A DNA stretch of 24,966 nt from Zetaproteobacteria bacterium. Its GTDB lineage: Bacteria > Pseudomonadota > Zetaproteobacteria > Mariprofundales > Mariprofundaceae. The translations under genes and the position numbers were made by a program. The notes below the pieces were generated by a model. The model was not told the DNA's origin. It searched no databases and saw only the letters and a program-made list of their open reading frames with translations. The stretch lies in NCBI GenBank assembly GCA_021545665.1, contig JAJRTX010000288.1:1-24966 (forward strand), written 5' to 3'. Positions 7,452-15,402 of the stretch are shown one piece after another (position 1 is the first letter of the stretch; every line of letters starts with the position of its first letter).

Positions 7452-10218
7452 TTTTCCTAGAGGTTCAGAGTGGCGAAAGTGGGATTTGCATGTCCACACT
7501 AAAGATACAAAAAAGAATGATAATTTCACTAGCGCAACATTTGATGATTTTTGTGTAATCATGTTCCAGAAGGCACTACAAAATAATATCTCAGTAATAG
7601 GAATTACTGATTATTTCAATTTAGATAATTATAAAAAAGTAAGAGCGTTTGTTAACGCCATTGATTCTAATTCATCATTTAATGATGTAGAAAAATACAG
7701 TATCAAAAATATTTTCCTTCTTCCAAATGTGGAGCTCCGTATTTTGCCGGCTACTGATAGCGGCTCATTAATCAATATACATTGCTTGTTTAACCCAGAT
7801 GGATCATTTCTTGCAACTCTAGACAATGACTTCTTTGGTTCATTGCAAACAACTGATGGGCACAAAATGAATAAGTTTGGCATCATCTCATTAGGAAAAA
7901 GTTTTGATGATAGTTTTGATGATCAACAAGCCCATAAGAAAGGGGTAGAAACTTTCCACTTAGACCCTTCAAAATTAATTGACTTGTTTAAAGATAAATC
8001 CTCTTTGAAAGATAATTGCATAGTTGTTGTCGCAAACTCCAATCGTGATGGAGCATCTGCTTTGCAGGAGCACTATAAACTTTTTGAAAATGAAACAGGC
8101 TCTCTTGATGGTGTTAGAAGAAGTATCTACAAGTTGTCCGATGCAATATTTTCAGGGAATCCAAATGATCGAGATTTCTTTTTAGGTGAGAAAAATGGTG
8201 TTGATCAGAAAGCTGTCATTCATAAATGCGGTTCTTTAAAGGCATGCATTCATGGTTCTGATGCGCATTCAGAAGAAAGACTATTTAATCCAGATCAAAA
8301 TCGATTCTGTTGGATTAAAGCAGATACAACTTTTGAAGGGTTAAAACAGATTATTTGTGAACCTGGGGAACGCGTAAGAATTCAAGGTAACAAACCAGAA
8401 GAAAAGAGTGGTTATCAAGTTGTTGAGTCAATTGTTGTGGATGACTTAAATTGTAGGCAAGCAGTGTTATTAAATCCAAATCTCAATACAATAATTGGAG
8501 GGCGCTCTACTGGAAAGTCCACGCTGTTGAAACTCATTGCCCATGCAATTAACCCTAATATTGGAATAGATGAAAAACATATTAGAGATATTGCAGAACA
8601 AGGTACCAGTGTCAGATGGCAAGATGGTGAAGAAAATAAAATACGTGATATTGAATTTTTTCCACAAAATCATATGTACGATATCGCAAGAGATATAGAA
8701 AAAAAAGATAGACTCATTGAAGGTATAGTAAAAGAAAAAGACACAGACTCTGTTTTAGATGACTATGAAAGCTTTTGTACTTCCACCAAGACAACCATAC
8801 AAACCAATATTGATAATTTGTTTGAGTTACAAGCGGAACAAAATGTCTATAAGGCACAACTAAAAGAAAAAGGTGATAAAGAAGGATTAGAAAAAGAAAT
8901 AGAGAATATTGAGAGTAAGATTAAAGAGATCCATGATGATGATTTCTCAACAGATGATCTGGATAAATATGAAAAAGTAAAAAGAGCCCTTTTGGAGAAA
9001 GAGCAGTTATTAATATACATTCAAAAAGACAAGCATGAAATAGAACTTCTTAAAGAAGAAAATTTATTTAATCAGTCATTTATTTATAAGCTTAATGGTC
9101 TATCTGATAAGATTGCTAAAGAAGTCGAAGGAATCTTTAGTAAAATTAGAGAAAGCGCCCTTAAGGAGTGGAAAGTAGAACTATCTAAGCAGATAGAAAA
9201 CCTAAGTATTACTGAGAAGACTCTCCAGAATGATGTTGAAGAGATAAAGAAAACCACAGTCTTCAAGAAAGGTGAAAATCATCAAGCTCAGAATAAGCAA
9301 TATAGTGAAATTAGTGAACGATTGAAAAATGAACGTAAAAAGTTGGACGATATTCTTTCTATCCAGAAACAAATAGAGATGCTGGAAAAGCAGAAAGACA
9401 AGTTGTTTTCTCAAACTGTGGATAATCATCTTGCCTATTCCAAGAAGATAAATGCTTTGATTACTGGGTTTGATTTGGAACATGAAGATATTACGATCAC
9501 AATAGAGAGAGTATTTAGAAAAAAGAAATGCTCTGGCCTTCTAGAGGATTTTATTAATCTTCAACCTAATGCTAACAAAGATTTAGTCGATGATTGGGCA
9601 AACAGCTATGACCTTGATACTGAACAAAAGGTTAAGAGTTTTCTTTCCCTTGCTTTGAATGGTTCAATTATTTTAAAAGCATACAAGGATATGAAGGACT
9701 TTACTAAGGGCTTACTAACAGAAAACTGGTTTTCTATTTCATACAAACTTACTTATCAAAATGACACCTTTGAGAAAATGTCAGATGGTAAAAAAGCATT
9801 TGTTATCTTGAAATTGTTACTCGAATTTAGTGATAAAGAGTGCCCTATCTTGATAGACCAGCCAGAAGATAGTTTGGATAATAGAGCCATATACAACGAA
9901 TTGGTTACTTATTTGAAACAAAAGAAGAAGAGCCGCCAAATTATTTTAGTTACTCATAATGCCAATATTGTAGTAAATGCAGATGCTGAAGAGGTGATTG
10001 TTTCTAATCAGCATGGGGACGATTCCAAGAATCATGATGCTATAAAATTCCAATATGTTTCTGGAAGTATTGAAAACACTATGCCTAAAGATCAGCAAAT
10101 TGACATCGTGTTAGAGTCCCAAGGTATAAGAGAGCATGTATGTGAAATACTAGAAGGTGGAACTGACGCATTTAAGAAGCGAGAAAATAAATATGCGATT
10201 GGAAATGTGCATCTATGA
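7438..10218 (+). CDS. TrlF-like PHP-domain and SMC-type ATPase
   Basis: The 926-residue protein combines an N-terminal PHP phosphoesterase domain with an ABC/SMC-like ATPase split by a coiled coil. PHP metal-site motifs are WDLHVHT (H18, H20), VIGITDYFNL, LLPNVELR and HGSDAHSEER. The ATPase has Walker A GGRSTGKST at 354-361, lysine/glutamate-rich coiled coil at about 440-680, a signature-like MSDGKKAF segment, Walker B ILIDQPEDSLDN starting near 804 and an H-loop VTHN at 838-841. The ATG at 7438 has GGGGAG at 7425-7430; a TTG 18 bp upstream is less likely. The gene is far more AT-rich than its housekeeping neighbours, indicating transfer. Genes of this type often sit in type I R-M loci and are suspected of nuclease-based defence; activity here is inferred, not shown. 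Confidence 0.85.
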   Translation: MSVADFPRGSEWRKWDLHVHTKDTKKNDNFTSATFDDFCVIMFQKALQNNISVIGITDYFNLDNYKKVRAFVNAIDSNSSFNDVEKYSIKNIFLLPNVELRILPATDSGSLINIHCLFNPDGSFLATLDNDFFGSLQTTDGHKMNKFGIISLGKSFDDSFDDQQAHKKGVETFHLDPSKLIDLFKDKSSLKDNCIVVVANSNRDGASALQEHYKLFENETGSLDGVRRSIYKLSDAIFSGNPNDRDFFLGEKNGVDQKAVIHKCGSLKACIHGSDAHSEERLFNPDQNRFCWIKADTTFEGLKQIICEPGERVRIQGNKPEEKSGYQVVESIVVDDLNCRQAVLLNPNLNTIIGGRSTGKSTLLKLIAHAINPNIGIDEKHIRDIAEQGTSVRWQDGEENKIRDIEFFPQNHMYDIARDIEKKDRLIEGIVKEKDTDSVLDDYESFCTSTKTTIQTNIDNLFELQAEQNVYKAQLKEKGDKEGLEKEIENIESKIKEIHDDDFSTDDLDKYEKVKRALLEKEQLLIYIQKDKHEIELLKEENLFNQSFIYKLNGLSDKIAKEVEGIFSKIRESALKEWKVELSKQIENLSITEKTLQNDVEEIKKTTVFKKGENHQAQNKQYSEISERLKNERKKLDDILSIQKQIEMLEKQKDKLFSQTVDNHLAYSKKINALITGFDLEHEDITITIERVFRKKKCSGLLEDFINLQPNANKDLVDDWANSYDLDTEQKVKSFLSLALNGSIILKAYKDMKDFTKGLLTENWFSISYKLTYQNDTFEKMSDGKKAFVILKLLLEFSDKECPILIDQPEDSLDNRAIYNELVTYLKQKKKSRQIILVTHNANIVVNADAEEVIVSNQHGDDSKNHDAIKFQYVSGSIENTMPKDQQIDIVLESQGIREHVCEILEGGTDAFKKRENKYAIGNVHL

Positions 10219-10400
10219 ACTATAGGGGCGGTGCCTGGCTTGATTTATTGCCTTATGCCAGTAATGAGCGCCGGGCATGAGTTACTGGAAGATCAGTTGT
10301 TTCCATTATGGAAATAACTGCCTGAGATAGTAACAAAATGAATTGCGGATGAAGCTGGGAGAAATATGCAACGCAATATCAATGCTGGGGAGGTTGAGCT
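10219..10400 (+). other. Short gap with a possible degraded coding relic
   Basis: In the frame that continues from the ATPase stop, translation gives protein-like stretches broken by two stops. One piece reads HELLEDQLFPLWK-stop and the last reads IADEAGRNMQRNINAGEVEL-stop, overlapping the rhuM ATG. This could be the remains of an hsd-operon gene, but I cannot assign a family. The rhuM ribosome-binding site (GGGGAGG) lies at its end. No terminator is visible. Confidence 0.25.
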
Positions 10401-11435
10401 ATGAGTGATCATGAACCAGCTGAAAACAATCAACTGGTGCCCCCAAAAGGGGAGGTGCTGGTTTATCAGGCTAAAGACGGACAGGTCAAGGTGGATGTTC
10501 GGCTGGAGGATGAAAGTGTCTGGCTGACAATTGAACAGATGAGCATGCTGTTTCAGAAGTCGCGCTCAACCATCAATGAGCATATTCTGAATATATATAA
10601 AGAGGGTGAGCTTGAGAAATCACCCACCATAAGAAAAATCGGAAATTCCGATTTTTCTACAAAGCCAACTAATTTTTATAATCTGGATGTGATTATATCT
10701 ATCGGATACCGGGTGAAATCAAAGCAGGGCACGCAGTTTCGCATCTGGGCTACACAACGATTGAAGGAATACATCATCAAGGGTTTTGCCCTGAATGATG
10801 AGCGATTTAAAAGCGGTCAGTCGATGAATTATTTTAATGAATTGCAGGCGCGGATTCGGGAAATTCGTCTGTCGGAACGCTTTTTCTATCAGAAGATTAA
10901 GGACATTTATGCCACCAGTATTGATTACGACCCAGGGGATGAAAAAACCATCCTGTTTTTCAAGGTTGTACAAAACAAGTTGTTGTGGGCGATCAGTCAA
11001 CAGACTGCGGCGGAGCTTGTATATCGTCGGGTGGATGCATCGTTGCCTTTGCTGGGCATGCAGTCGTATGATAAAGAATCAAACACCTCCATTCGTAAAA
11101 GCGATGTCAGCATTGCCAAAAACTATTTAAATGAAGAAGAAATCAAGTTGCTGGGATTACTGGTTGAACAATATCTGGCATTTTCCGAAACTATGGCGCA
11201 GCAGCATCAACCGATGTATATGAAGGACTGGATAGAAAGGCTGGATGCCATATTGCAACTCAATGGCAGGGAGTTGTTGAGCCATGCCGGTCGAATCAGT
11301 CATCAGGTGGCAGCAGAAAAAGCTGCGCTGGAATATGAAAAATACCGGGACGACCAAAAGCAGATAAGTCGGGAGATCAGCCTGAAAGAGATTGAGGCGG
11401 ATATTGAACATTTGCATGTTAAGGGCAATAAATGA
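10401..11435 (+). CDS. rhuM: RhuM family protein
   Basis: The 344-residue protein is a RhuM-family member, named from Salmonella pathogenicity island 3 and very often found inside type I R-M operons. The N-terminal DNA-binding-like domain shows VDVRLEDESVWLTIEQM..LF..SRSTINEHI, then IRKIGNSDFSTKPTNFYNLDVIISIGYRVKS and FRIWATQRLKEYIIKGF, all typical. A helical C-terminal half follows. Its molecular role is not established. The gene has a strong GGGGAGG site 7 bp before the ATG. It is followed by the hsdR fragment, consistent with the usual placement in an hsd operon. Length is normal and no damage is seen. Confidence 0.85.
   Translation: MSDHEPAENNQLVPPKGEVLVYQAKDGQVKVDVRLEDESVWLTIEQMSMLFQKSRSTINEHILNIYKEGELEKSPTIRKIGNSDFSTKPTNFYNLDVIISIGYRVKSKQGTQFRIWATQRLKEYIIKGFALNDERFKSGQSMNYFNELQARIREIRLSERFFYQKIKDIYATSIDYDPGDEKTILFFKVVQNKLLWAISQQTAAELVYRRVDASLPLLGMQSYDKESNTSIRKSDVSIAKNYLNEEEIKLLGLLVEQYLAFSETMAQQHQPMYMKDWIERLDAILQLNGRELLSHAGRISHQVAAEKAALEYEKYRDDQKQISREISLKEIEADIEHLHVKGNK
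10632..10658. repeat. Perfect 13-bp inverted repeat inside rhuM
   Basis: The arms AGAAAAATCGGAA and TTCCGATTTTTCT flank a single A. In RNA this would be a strong hairpin ending in a U-run, resembling a bidirectional terminator within the coding region. It encodes the conserved RKIGNSDFS segment, so the symmetry may be a by-product of the amino acids plus codon choice. Confidence 0.6.
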
Positions 11436-11491
11436 GCGTAATGAATTGCAAGAAGATGCGGTGCCTGGTCTTGAATGGTGGATGAGGAGTC

Positions 11492-11620
11492 ATGAATGAA
11501 GCACAAACCAAATACGATTTGATTGATTCCGCTTTAAAAGAGGCTGCTTGGGGCGTAGTAGAAGGTTTGCTGATTTGCTTAGAATTTCTGGTTACCCAAT
11601 GGCATTGTTATGACGGATGA
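11492..11620 (+). pseudogene. hsdR: 5' remnant of hsdR (type I restriction subunit)
   Basis: An ATG with a good TGAGGAG site opens a frame whose first 25 residues match the HsdR N-terminus. The stretch LIDSALKEAAWGVVEG corresponds to the family pattern LIDPaLk.AGWgvve. After residue 25 the match is lost and the frame stops at 11618-11620. The nuclease (PD-ExK) and DEAD-box translocase domains, normally 750-1000 residues, are absent. A deletion therefore joins the hsdR start to the Bro-N gene region. With the hsdS tail at 7326-7451 it marks the two ends of a lost type I R-M operon. Confidence 0.65.
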
Positions 11621-11846
11621 TCGAATGAATAAGCTCGTTGTTTTCCAGAGCAAAGAAATTCGTAGAGCATGGCATGAGGATGAATGGTACTACTCTCTGG
11701 TGGATGCTGTTGGCGCATTAACCGAAAGTGCCAATCCAACTGATTATCTGAAAAAGATTCGTAAAAGGGATGAAGAGCTTGGGTTCTACATAGGGACAAC
11801 AGATCCCCAGGTAGAAATGTTGACGGAATCAGGTGGGTTGTCATGA
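11610..11846 (+). CDS. Truncated Bro-N domain protein (antirepressor-like)
   Basis: The 78-residue product carries the first part of a Bro-N domain: NKLVVFQSKEIRRAWHEDEWYYSLVDAVGAL, then NPTDYLKKIRKRDEELG and a final PQVEMLTESGG. Full-length relatives continue well past this point, so this is probably a 3'-truncated copy. The N-terminus is strongly similar to the next gene, suggesting a tandem pair of related genes. Its start could be 11610 or 11625; neither has a strong ribosome-binding site. Its stop overlaps the ATG of the next gene (ATGA). It may be a pseudogene fragment or a short DNA-binding protein. Confidence 0.5.
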   Translation: MTDDRMNKLVVFQSKEIRRAWHEDEWYYSLVDAVGALTESANPTDYLKKIRKRDEELGFYIGTTDPQVEMLTESGGLS

Positions 11847-12691
11847 CTAAGCGAGAAAATAAACTTGTCCTGTTTCAATCCAAAGAAATTCGCCGACTTT
11901 GGTTAGAAGATGAATGGTTTTTTTCTGTTATTGATGTTGTGGCTGCGTTGACCGATTCGGTAAATCCTCGTGATTATTGGTATAAAATGAAGATACGAGT
12001 AAAGGGTGAGGAAGGATTTGAACCGTCGACAGTTTGTCGACAGTTAAAAATGCAGGCTCCTGATGGAAAAAAACGGCTTACCGATTGCGCCAATAGCGAA
12101 GGTGTTTTGCGCATTATTCAATCTATTCCATCACCAAAGGCGGAACCTTTCAAACGCTGGCTGGCTAAAGTTGGTCAGGAGCGCATTGATGAAATTGAAA
12201 ATCCTGAACTGGCTCAGGAGCGCATGAAAGAAATTTATGAGCAGAAGGGCTATCCATCAGACTGGATTGATAAACGTCTGCGCGGCATGGCCATTCGTCA
12301 GAACTTAACCGATGAATGGAAAGAGCGCGGCATTCAGGAGCATAGGGACTTTGCCATATTAACGGCGGAGATTTCCAAAGCGACATTTGGGGTGACACCG
12401 AGCGAATACAAAAAGCTTAAAGGATTGCCTGAAAAGTCCAAAGCTAACTTGCGTGATCACATGGATGATCTGGAACTGATTTTCACCATGCTTGGCGAGC
12501 GCATGACCACTGAAATATCAAAAGAAGAGCAGCCTGACAGCTTTGATGAAAACAGATATATTGCCAAACGTGGTGGTAAGGTCTCGGGCAATGCCAGGAA
12601 AGAAGCTGAAAAAGAATTAGGAAGAAGCGTGGTTTCTCAAGACAATTTCCTGGAGATCAAGCAAGCTCGTAAGTTGGATGATGAATCATGA
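11843..12691 (+). CDS. Bro-N domain protein (phage antirepressor-like)
   Basis: The 282-residue protein begins with a Bro-N domain (about residues 7-115): LFQSKEIRRLWLEDEWFFSVIDVVAALTDSVNPRDYW..MK, then CRQLKMQAPDGKKRLTDCAN and a helix containing IPSPKAEPFKRWLAKVG. A basic helical C-terminal region follows, ending with a VVSQDNFLE-type segment typical of this family in bacterial genomes. Bro-N proteins bind DNA and are found in phages and in mobile or R-M islands; the target here is unknown. The start overlaps the stop of the truncated paralogue by 4 bp. It is the last island gene before a terminator. Confidence 0.78.
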   Translation: MTKRENKLVLFQSKEIRRLWLEDEWFFSVIDVVAALTDSVNPRDYWYKMKIRVKGEEGFEPSTVCRQLKMQAPDGKKRLTDCANSEGVLRIIQSIPSPKAEPFKRWLAKVGQERIDEIENPELAQERMKEIYEQKGYPSDWIDKRLRGMAIRQNLTDEWKERGIQEHRDFAILTAEISKATFGVTPSEYKKLKGLPEKSKANLRDHMDDLELIFTMLGERMTTEISKEEQPDSFDENRYIAKRGGKVSGNARKEAEKELGRSVVSQDNFLEIKQARKLDDES

Positions 12692-12703
12692 GAAAAGGTG
12701 TGG

Positions 12704-12727
12704 AAAAGGGGACGCTTCCCTTTTTTT
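12704..12727 (+). terminator. Rho-independent terminator after the Bro-N gene
   Basis: A stem AAAAGGG (12704-12710) pairs with CCCTTTT (12718-12724) around a 7-base loop, and the T-run continues to 12727. It lies 13 bp after the Bro-N stop and about 20 bp before the next gene, marking the right edge of the island transcription unit. Confidence 0.6.
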
Positions 12728-12744
12728 ACTCAAGCACCTGATCT

Positions 12745-15402
12745 GTGGAGGGTGATGAATTGAAGCTCCCTTCTCTTGATGCATCAGAGGTTGCAGCGCA
12801 CCTGAATGGTGATGTGCTGCTGTTGACTGCATCTCCGCAGTTGGCAACCGACTGGAAGCGGCGGCTGGTTTCGGCTTCTGCTGTTCAGGTCTGTGAAACT
12901 CCTGCTGTTTTCGGCTGGCAGCAGTGGCTGCTTGCTTTGGCCGGACAAATTTCTGACATGCCGGTTGCCTTCAACAGATTGCAGGAAAAACAGCTATGGC
13001 AGCAGATTATTGGCAACGATTTTCCGGATGCTTCAACGGCTGCGATCAGAGGTCTGGCAAAGCATGCTTCTGCGGCCTATCTGCTGATGCGGCAATATGA
13101 TATCCAGGTGTTTGAACTGAATTATGGCGGCGAAGAAAGTGAGGCGCTGGCCCGCTGGATCACAGCCATGCATCGGCACACAAAAGGAAAAGTCTATGCG
13201 GGTCGGATTTTGCAGGCTGATATGGATGGGCTGTTGCTGACTCATCTTGCCCGTCTAGCTGTGCCGCAAACTGTGATGCTGGATGGTTTTGTTGAGTTTA
13301 CTCCGCTTCAGAAGAAATTTATTGATGCCATGAAATCAGCAGGCAGTTCAGTTTTACAACTGGAACCGAGCCGTTCAGAGGCAGTTGCCACGTTGACAGC
13401 CTGTGCAGATGAAGAGGCTGAGTGCAACCATATTGCGATTCGATGCAGGGAAATACTGGATCAAAGCCCTCAGGCGCATATAGCCATACTGAGCAGTGAA
13501 TCCGCTCCTGATTTGAGCAGACTCAGACGTTGTTTGAATCAAGCGTTGATGCCTGAAGCAACTCAGAATCCGGCCTTATCACAGCAGGTCGTTAGCATGG
13601 CCGGCGATGTGCTGGTTGATATTCCGATGATTCAGCAATTGCTGCATATGTTGTCACTTGGCGGCAAGCAGGCGCTTACATTTGCTGATTTTTCTACTCT
13701 GCTGTTTTCACCCTGGCTGAAAGGATATGAAGACGAACGCCTGCTACGAGCTGAACTGGATGCCACTTTTCGACGCCAAAACCGGCACAGCCTGTCATTC
13801 AAAGGCCTGCTGCAATCCTCATATGTGCAGGCCGTGCCGCAGTTTCTGGCCGTGCTTAAGACGCTTGTCGAATGCAAGCAGAGGGCGCAAACAGCCAGGT
13901 TATGGGTGGATCATGTGCATGAGTTACTCAAGGCAAGTGGTTTTGTGCCCGGTGCCAGAAAGGATGAAATAAAGCGCAGCAATGTTGAAATTCGCCAGAT
14001 GAATGCCTTCCGAGATGTGTTGATCTCGCTGGTTGCTGTTGATGCGGTTTGCGGCAAACTGAGCTGGGCGCAATTTCTGTCCATGCTTCGATCTGCCTGT
14101 GCTGAGAACAGACTGGCGCTGGCTGCAAAATTTCCCAATGTGATGCTGATGCCGCTTGCCCAACTGAATGGCATGCAGTTTGATCATGTGCTGGTTTCGG
14201 GATTCAATGAAGAGGTTTTTCCACCTCCGGCCAAGCCCAATCCTATGTTACCTGCCACGTTACAGCAGAAAAAGAGAATCCCAATAAGTAGCGGGGCGCT
14301 CGCTTTTGAAAATGCAGAGCAGCTTTGGCAGCAGTTGTTACAGGCAGCTCCGAGCATTGAAATCAGCTATGCAAAACAGAAAGATGAGAAGGAGCTGCTG
14401 CCGTCACCATTTGCCGCCAGTCTGGAAAAACAAATAGCAGTCAGATCCATGGCTCCGGTGCAGCGGCTGGAGCTTGAATCATTTGAAGATGCGTCGGCTG
14501 TGCCGCTTCAATCTGATGAGCTTGTGCATGGTGGCACTGCCATTATCAAAAATCAGTCGGCCTGTCCGTTCAGAGCATTTGCGACCCACAGGTTGAATAT
14601 TTCCGGTCTGGAAGAAACATCGCCGGGCATAGAAGCGGGCAGCAAGGGATCATTGATTCATCTGGCACTGGAATATATCTGGAAACAATTGCAAACACAG
14701 GCGGCGCTTGCCGCACTGAGTGATGATGAAACAATGACCCTGCTTGATGCGGCTATCCGCCATGCCTGGCAGGAGAGCCATGTGGTGGCAAACGCCCGAA
14801 CGCAGGGTTATGAGCAGAAACGTATGCGGCGTATCTTGTCTGAATGGTTGGAAAAAGAAAAAGAGCGGCCTGATTTCAGGGTTGTTGCTATCGAGCAGAA
14901 ATATTGTGTGCAGTTGCCGGAATTATCCGCTCTCCAGTTTAGTGTAAATATTAAAGCAGACCGCATGGATGAGGATAAGCATGGCCGCCGTATTCTTATT
15001 GATTATAAAACCGGAGCAAAGCAATCCACAGCCAGTTGGCTGGTGCATAAAGATAACAGGCGTATAGAAGAACCACAGTTGCCGCAATATGCGCTTGCTG
15101 CCGGATTGGGTATTGATGATGCTGTGGCCTTCGCCCGTGTGCGTAGTGGTGAAATGGCTTATGAAGGGTTGAGTGGGGAGGAGGATATAGGCATTAAGGG
15201 CATTACAGCCTGTGATGGCAAGCGCAAAGCTCCCGAGGACTGGCAGCAGGTGCTGGACGACTGGAAAGCCAGTATCAATGCGCTGGCAGTTGAATTTGTA
15301 GAAGGCCGCTGTGATGTATCTCCGCGTGATGCCCGTGCCTGTTTGTATTGCGGTCTGAAAGCGGTGTGCCGGATTAATGAAACAGGTTTTGATCCCGAAT
15401 GA
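12745..15402 (+). CDS. addB: AddB-like PD-(D/E)XK nuclease (double-strand-break repair)
   Basis: This is the nuclease partner of an AddAB/RecBCD-type enzyme that resects double-strand ends for RecA recombination. The C-terminal nuclease shows DRMDEDKHGRRILIDYKTG (D753 and K755 counted from GTG 12745) and the QLPQYAL motif. Four cysteines, C607 and C866/C869/C875 (CLYCGLKAVC), form the pattern of an AddB iron-sulphur cluster. No P-loop is visible at the N-terminus, so this copy is probably helicase-inactive, as in the proteobacterial 'probable DNA repair protein' family. GTG 12745 opens the frame, but TTG 12760 is preceded by GGAGGG at 12747-12752 and is the likelier start. The next gene overlaps by 4 bp. 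Confidence 0.82.
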   Translation: MEGDELKLPSLDASEVAAHLNGDVLLLTASPQLATDWKRRLVSASAVQVCETPAVFGWQQWLLALAGQISDMPVAFNRLQEKQLWQQIIGNDFPDASTAAIRGLAKHASAAYLLMRQYDIQVFELNYGGEESEALARWITAMHRHTKGKVYAGRILQADMDGLLLTHLARLAVPQTVMLDGFVEFTPLQKKFIDAMKSAGSSVLQLEPSRSEAVATLTACADEEAECNHIAIRCREILDQSPQAHIAILSSESAPDLSRLRRCLNQALMPEATQNPALSQQVVSMAGDVLVDIPMIQQLLHMLSLGGKQALTFADFSTLLFSPWLKGYEDERLLRAELDATFRRQNRHSLSFKGLLQSSYVQAVPQFLAVLKTLVECKQRAQTARLWVDHVHELLKASGFVPGARKDEIKRSNVEIRQMNAFRDVLISLVAVDAVCGKLSWAQFLSMLRSACAENRLALAAKFPNVMLMPLAQLNGMQFDHVLVSGFNEEVFPPPAKPNPMLPATLQQKKRIPISSGALAFENAEQLWQQLLQAAPSIEISYAKQKDEKELLPSPFAASLEKQIAVRSMAPVQRLELESFEDASAVPLQSDELVHGGTAIIKNQSACPFRAFATHRLNISGLEETSPGIEAGSKGSLIHLALEYIWKQLQTQAALAALSDDETMTLLDAAIRHAWQESHVVANARTQGYEQKRMRRILSEWLEKEKERPDFRVVAIEQKYCVQLPELSALQFSVNIKADRMDEDKHGRRILIDYKTGAKQSTASWLVHKDNRRIEEPQLPQYALAAGLGIDDAVAFARVRSGEMAYEGLSGEEDIGIKGITACDGKRKAPEDWQQVLDDWKASINALAVEFVEGRCDVSPRDARACLYCGLKAVCRINETGFDPE

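Noticed and set aside
10229..11471. Direct repeat GCGGTGCCTGG at about 10229 and 11459 as possible att sites or recombination scars
   Set aside because: Only 11 bp match and flanking bases differ; no integrase or tRNA is nearby. Chance is adequate.
11416..11499. 27-codon ORF (ATG 11416) bridging rhuM and the hsdR remnant
   Set aside because: It is short, overlaps the rhuM end, has no ribosome-binding site and no recognised match; treated as chance.
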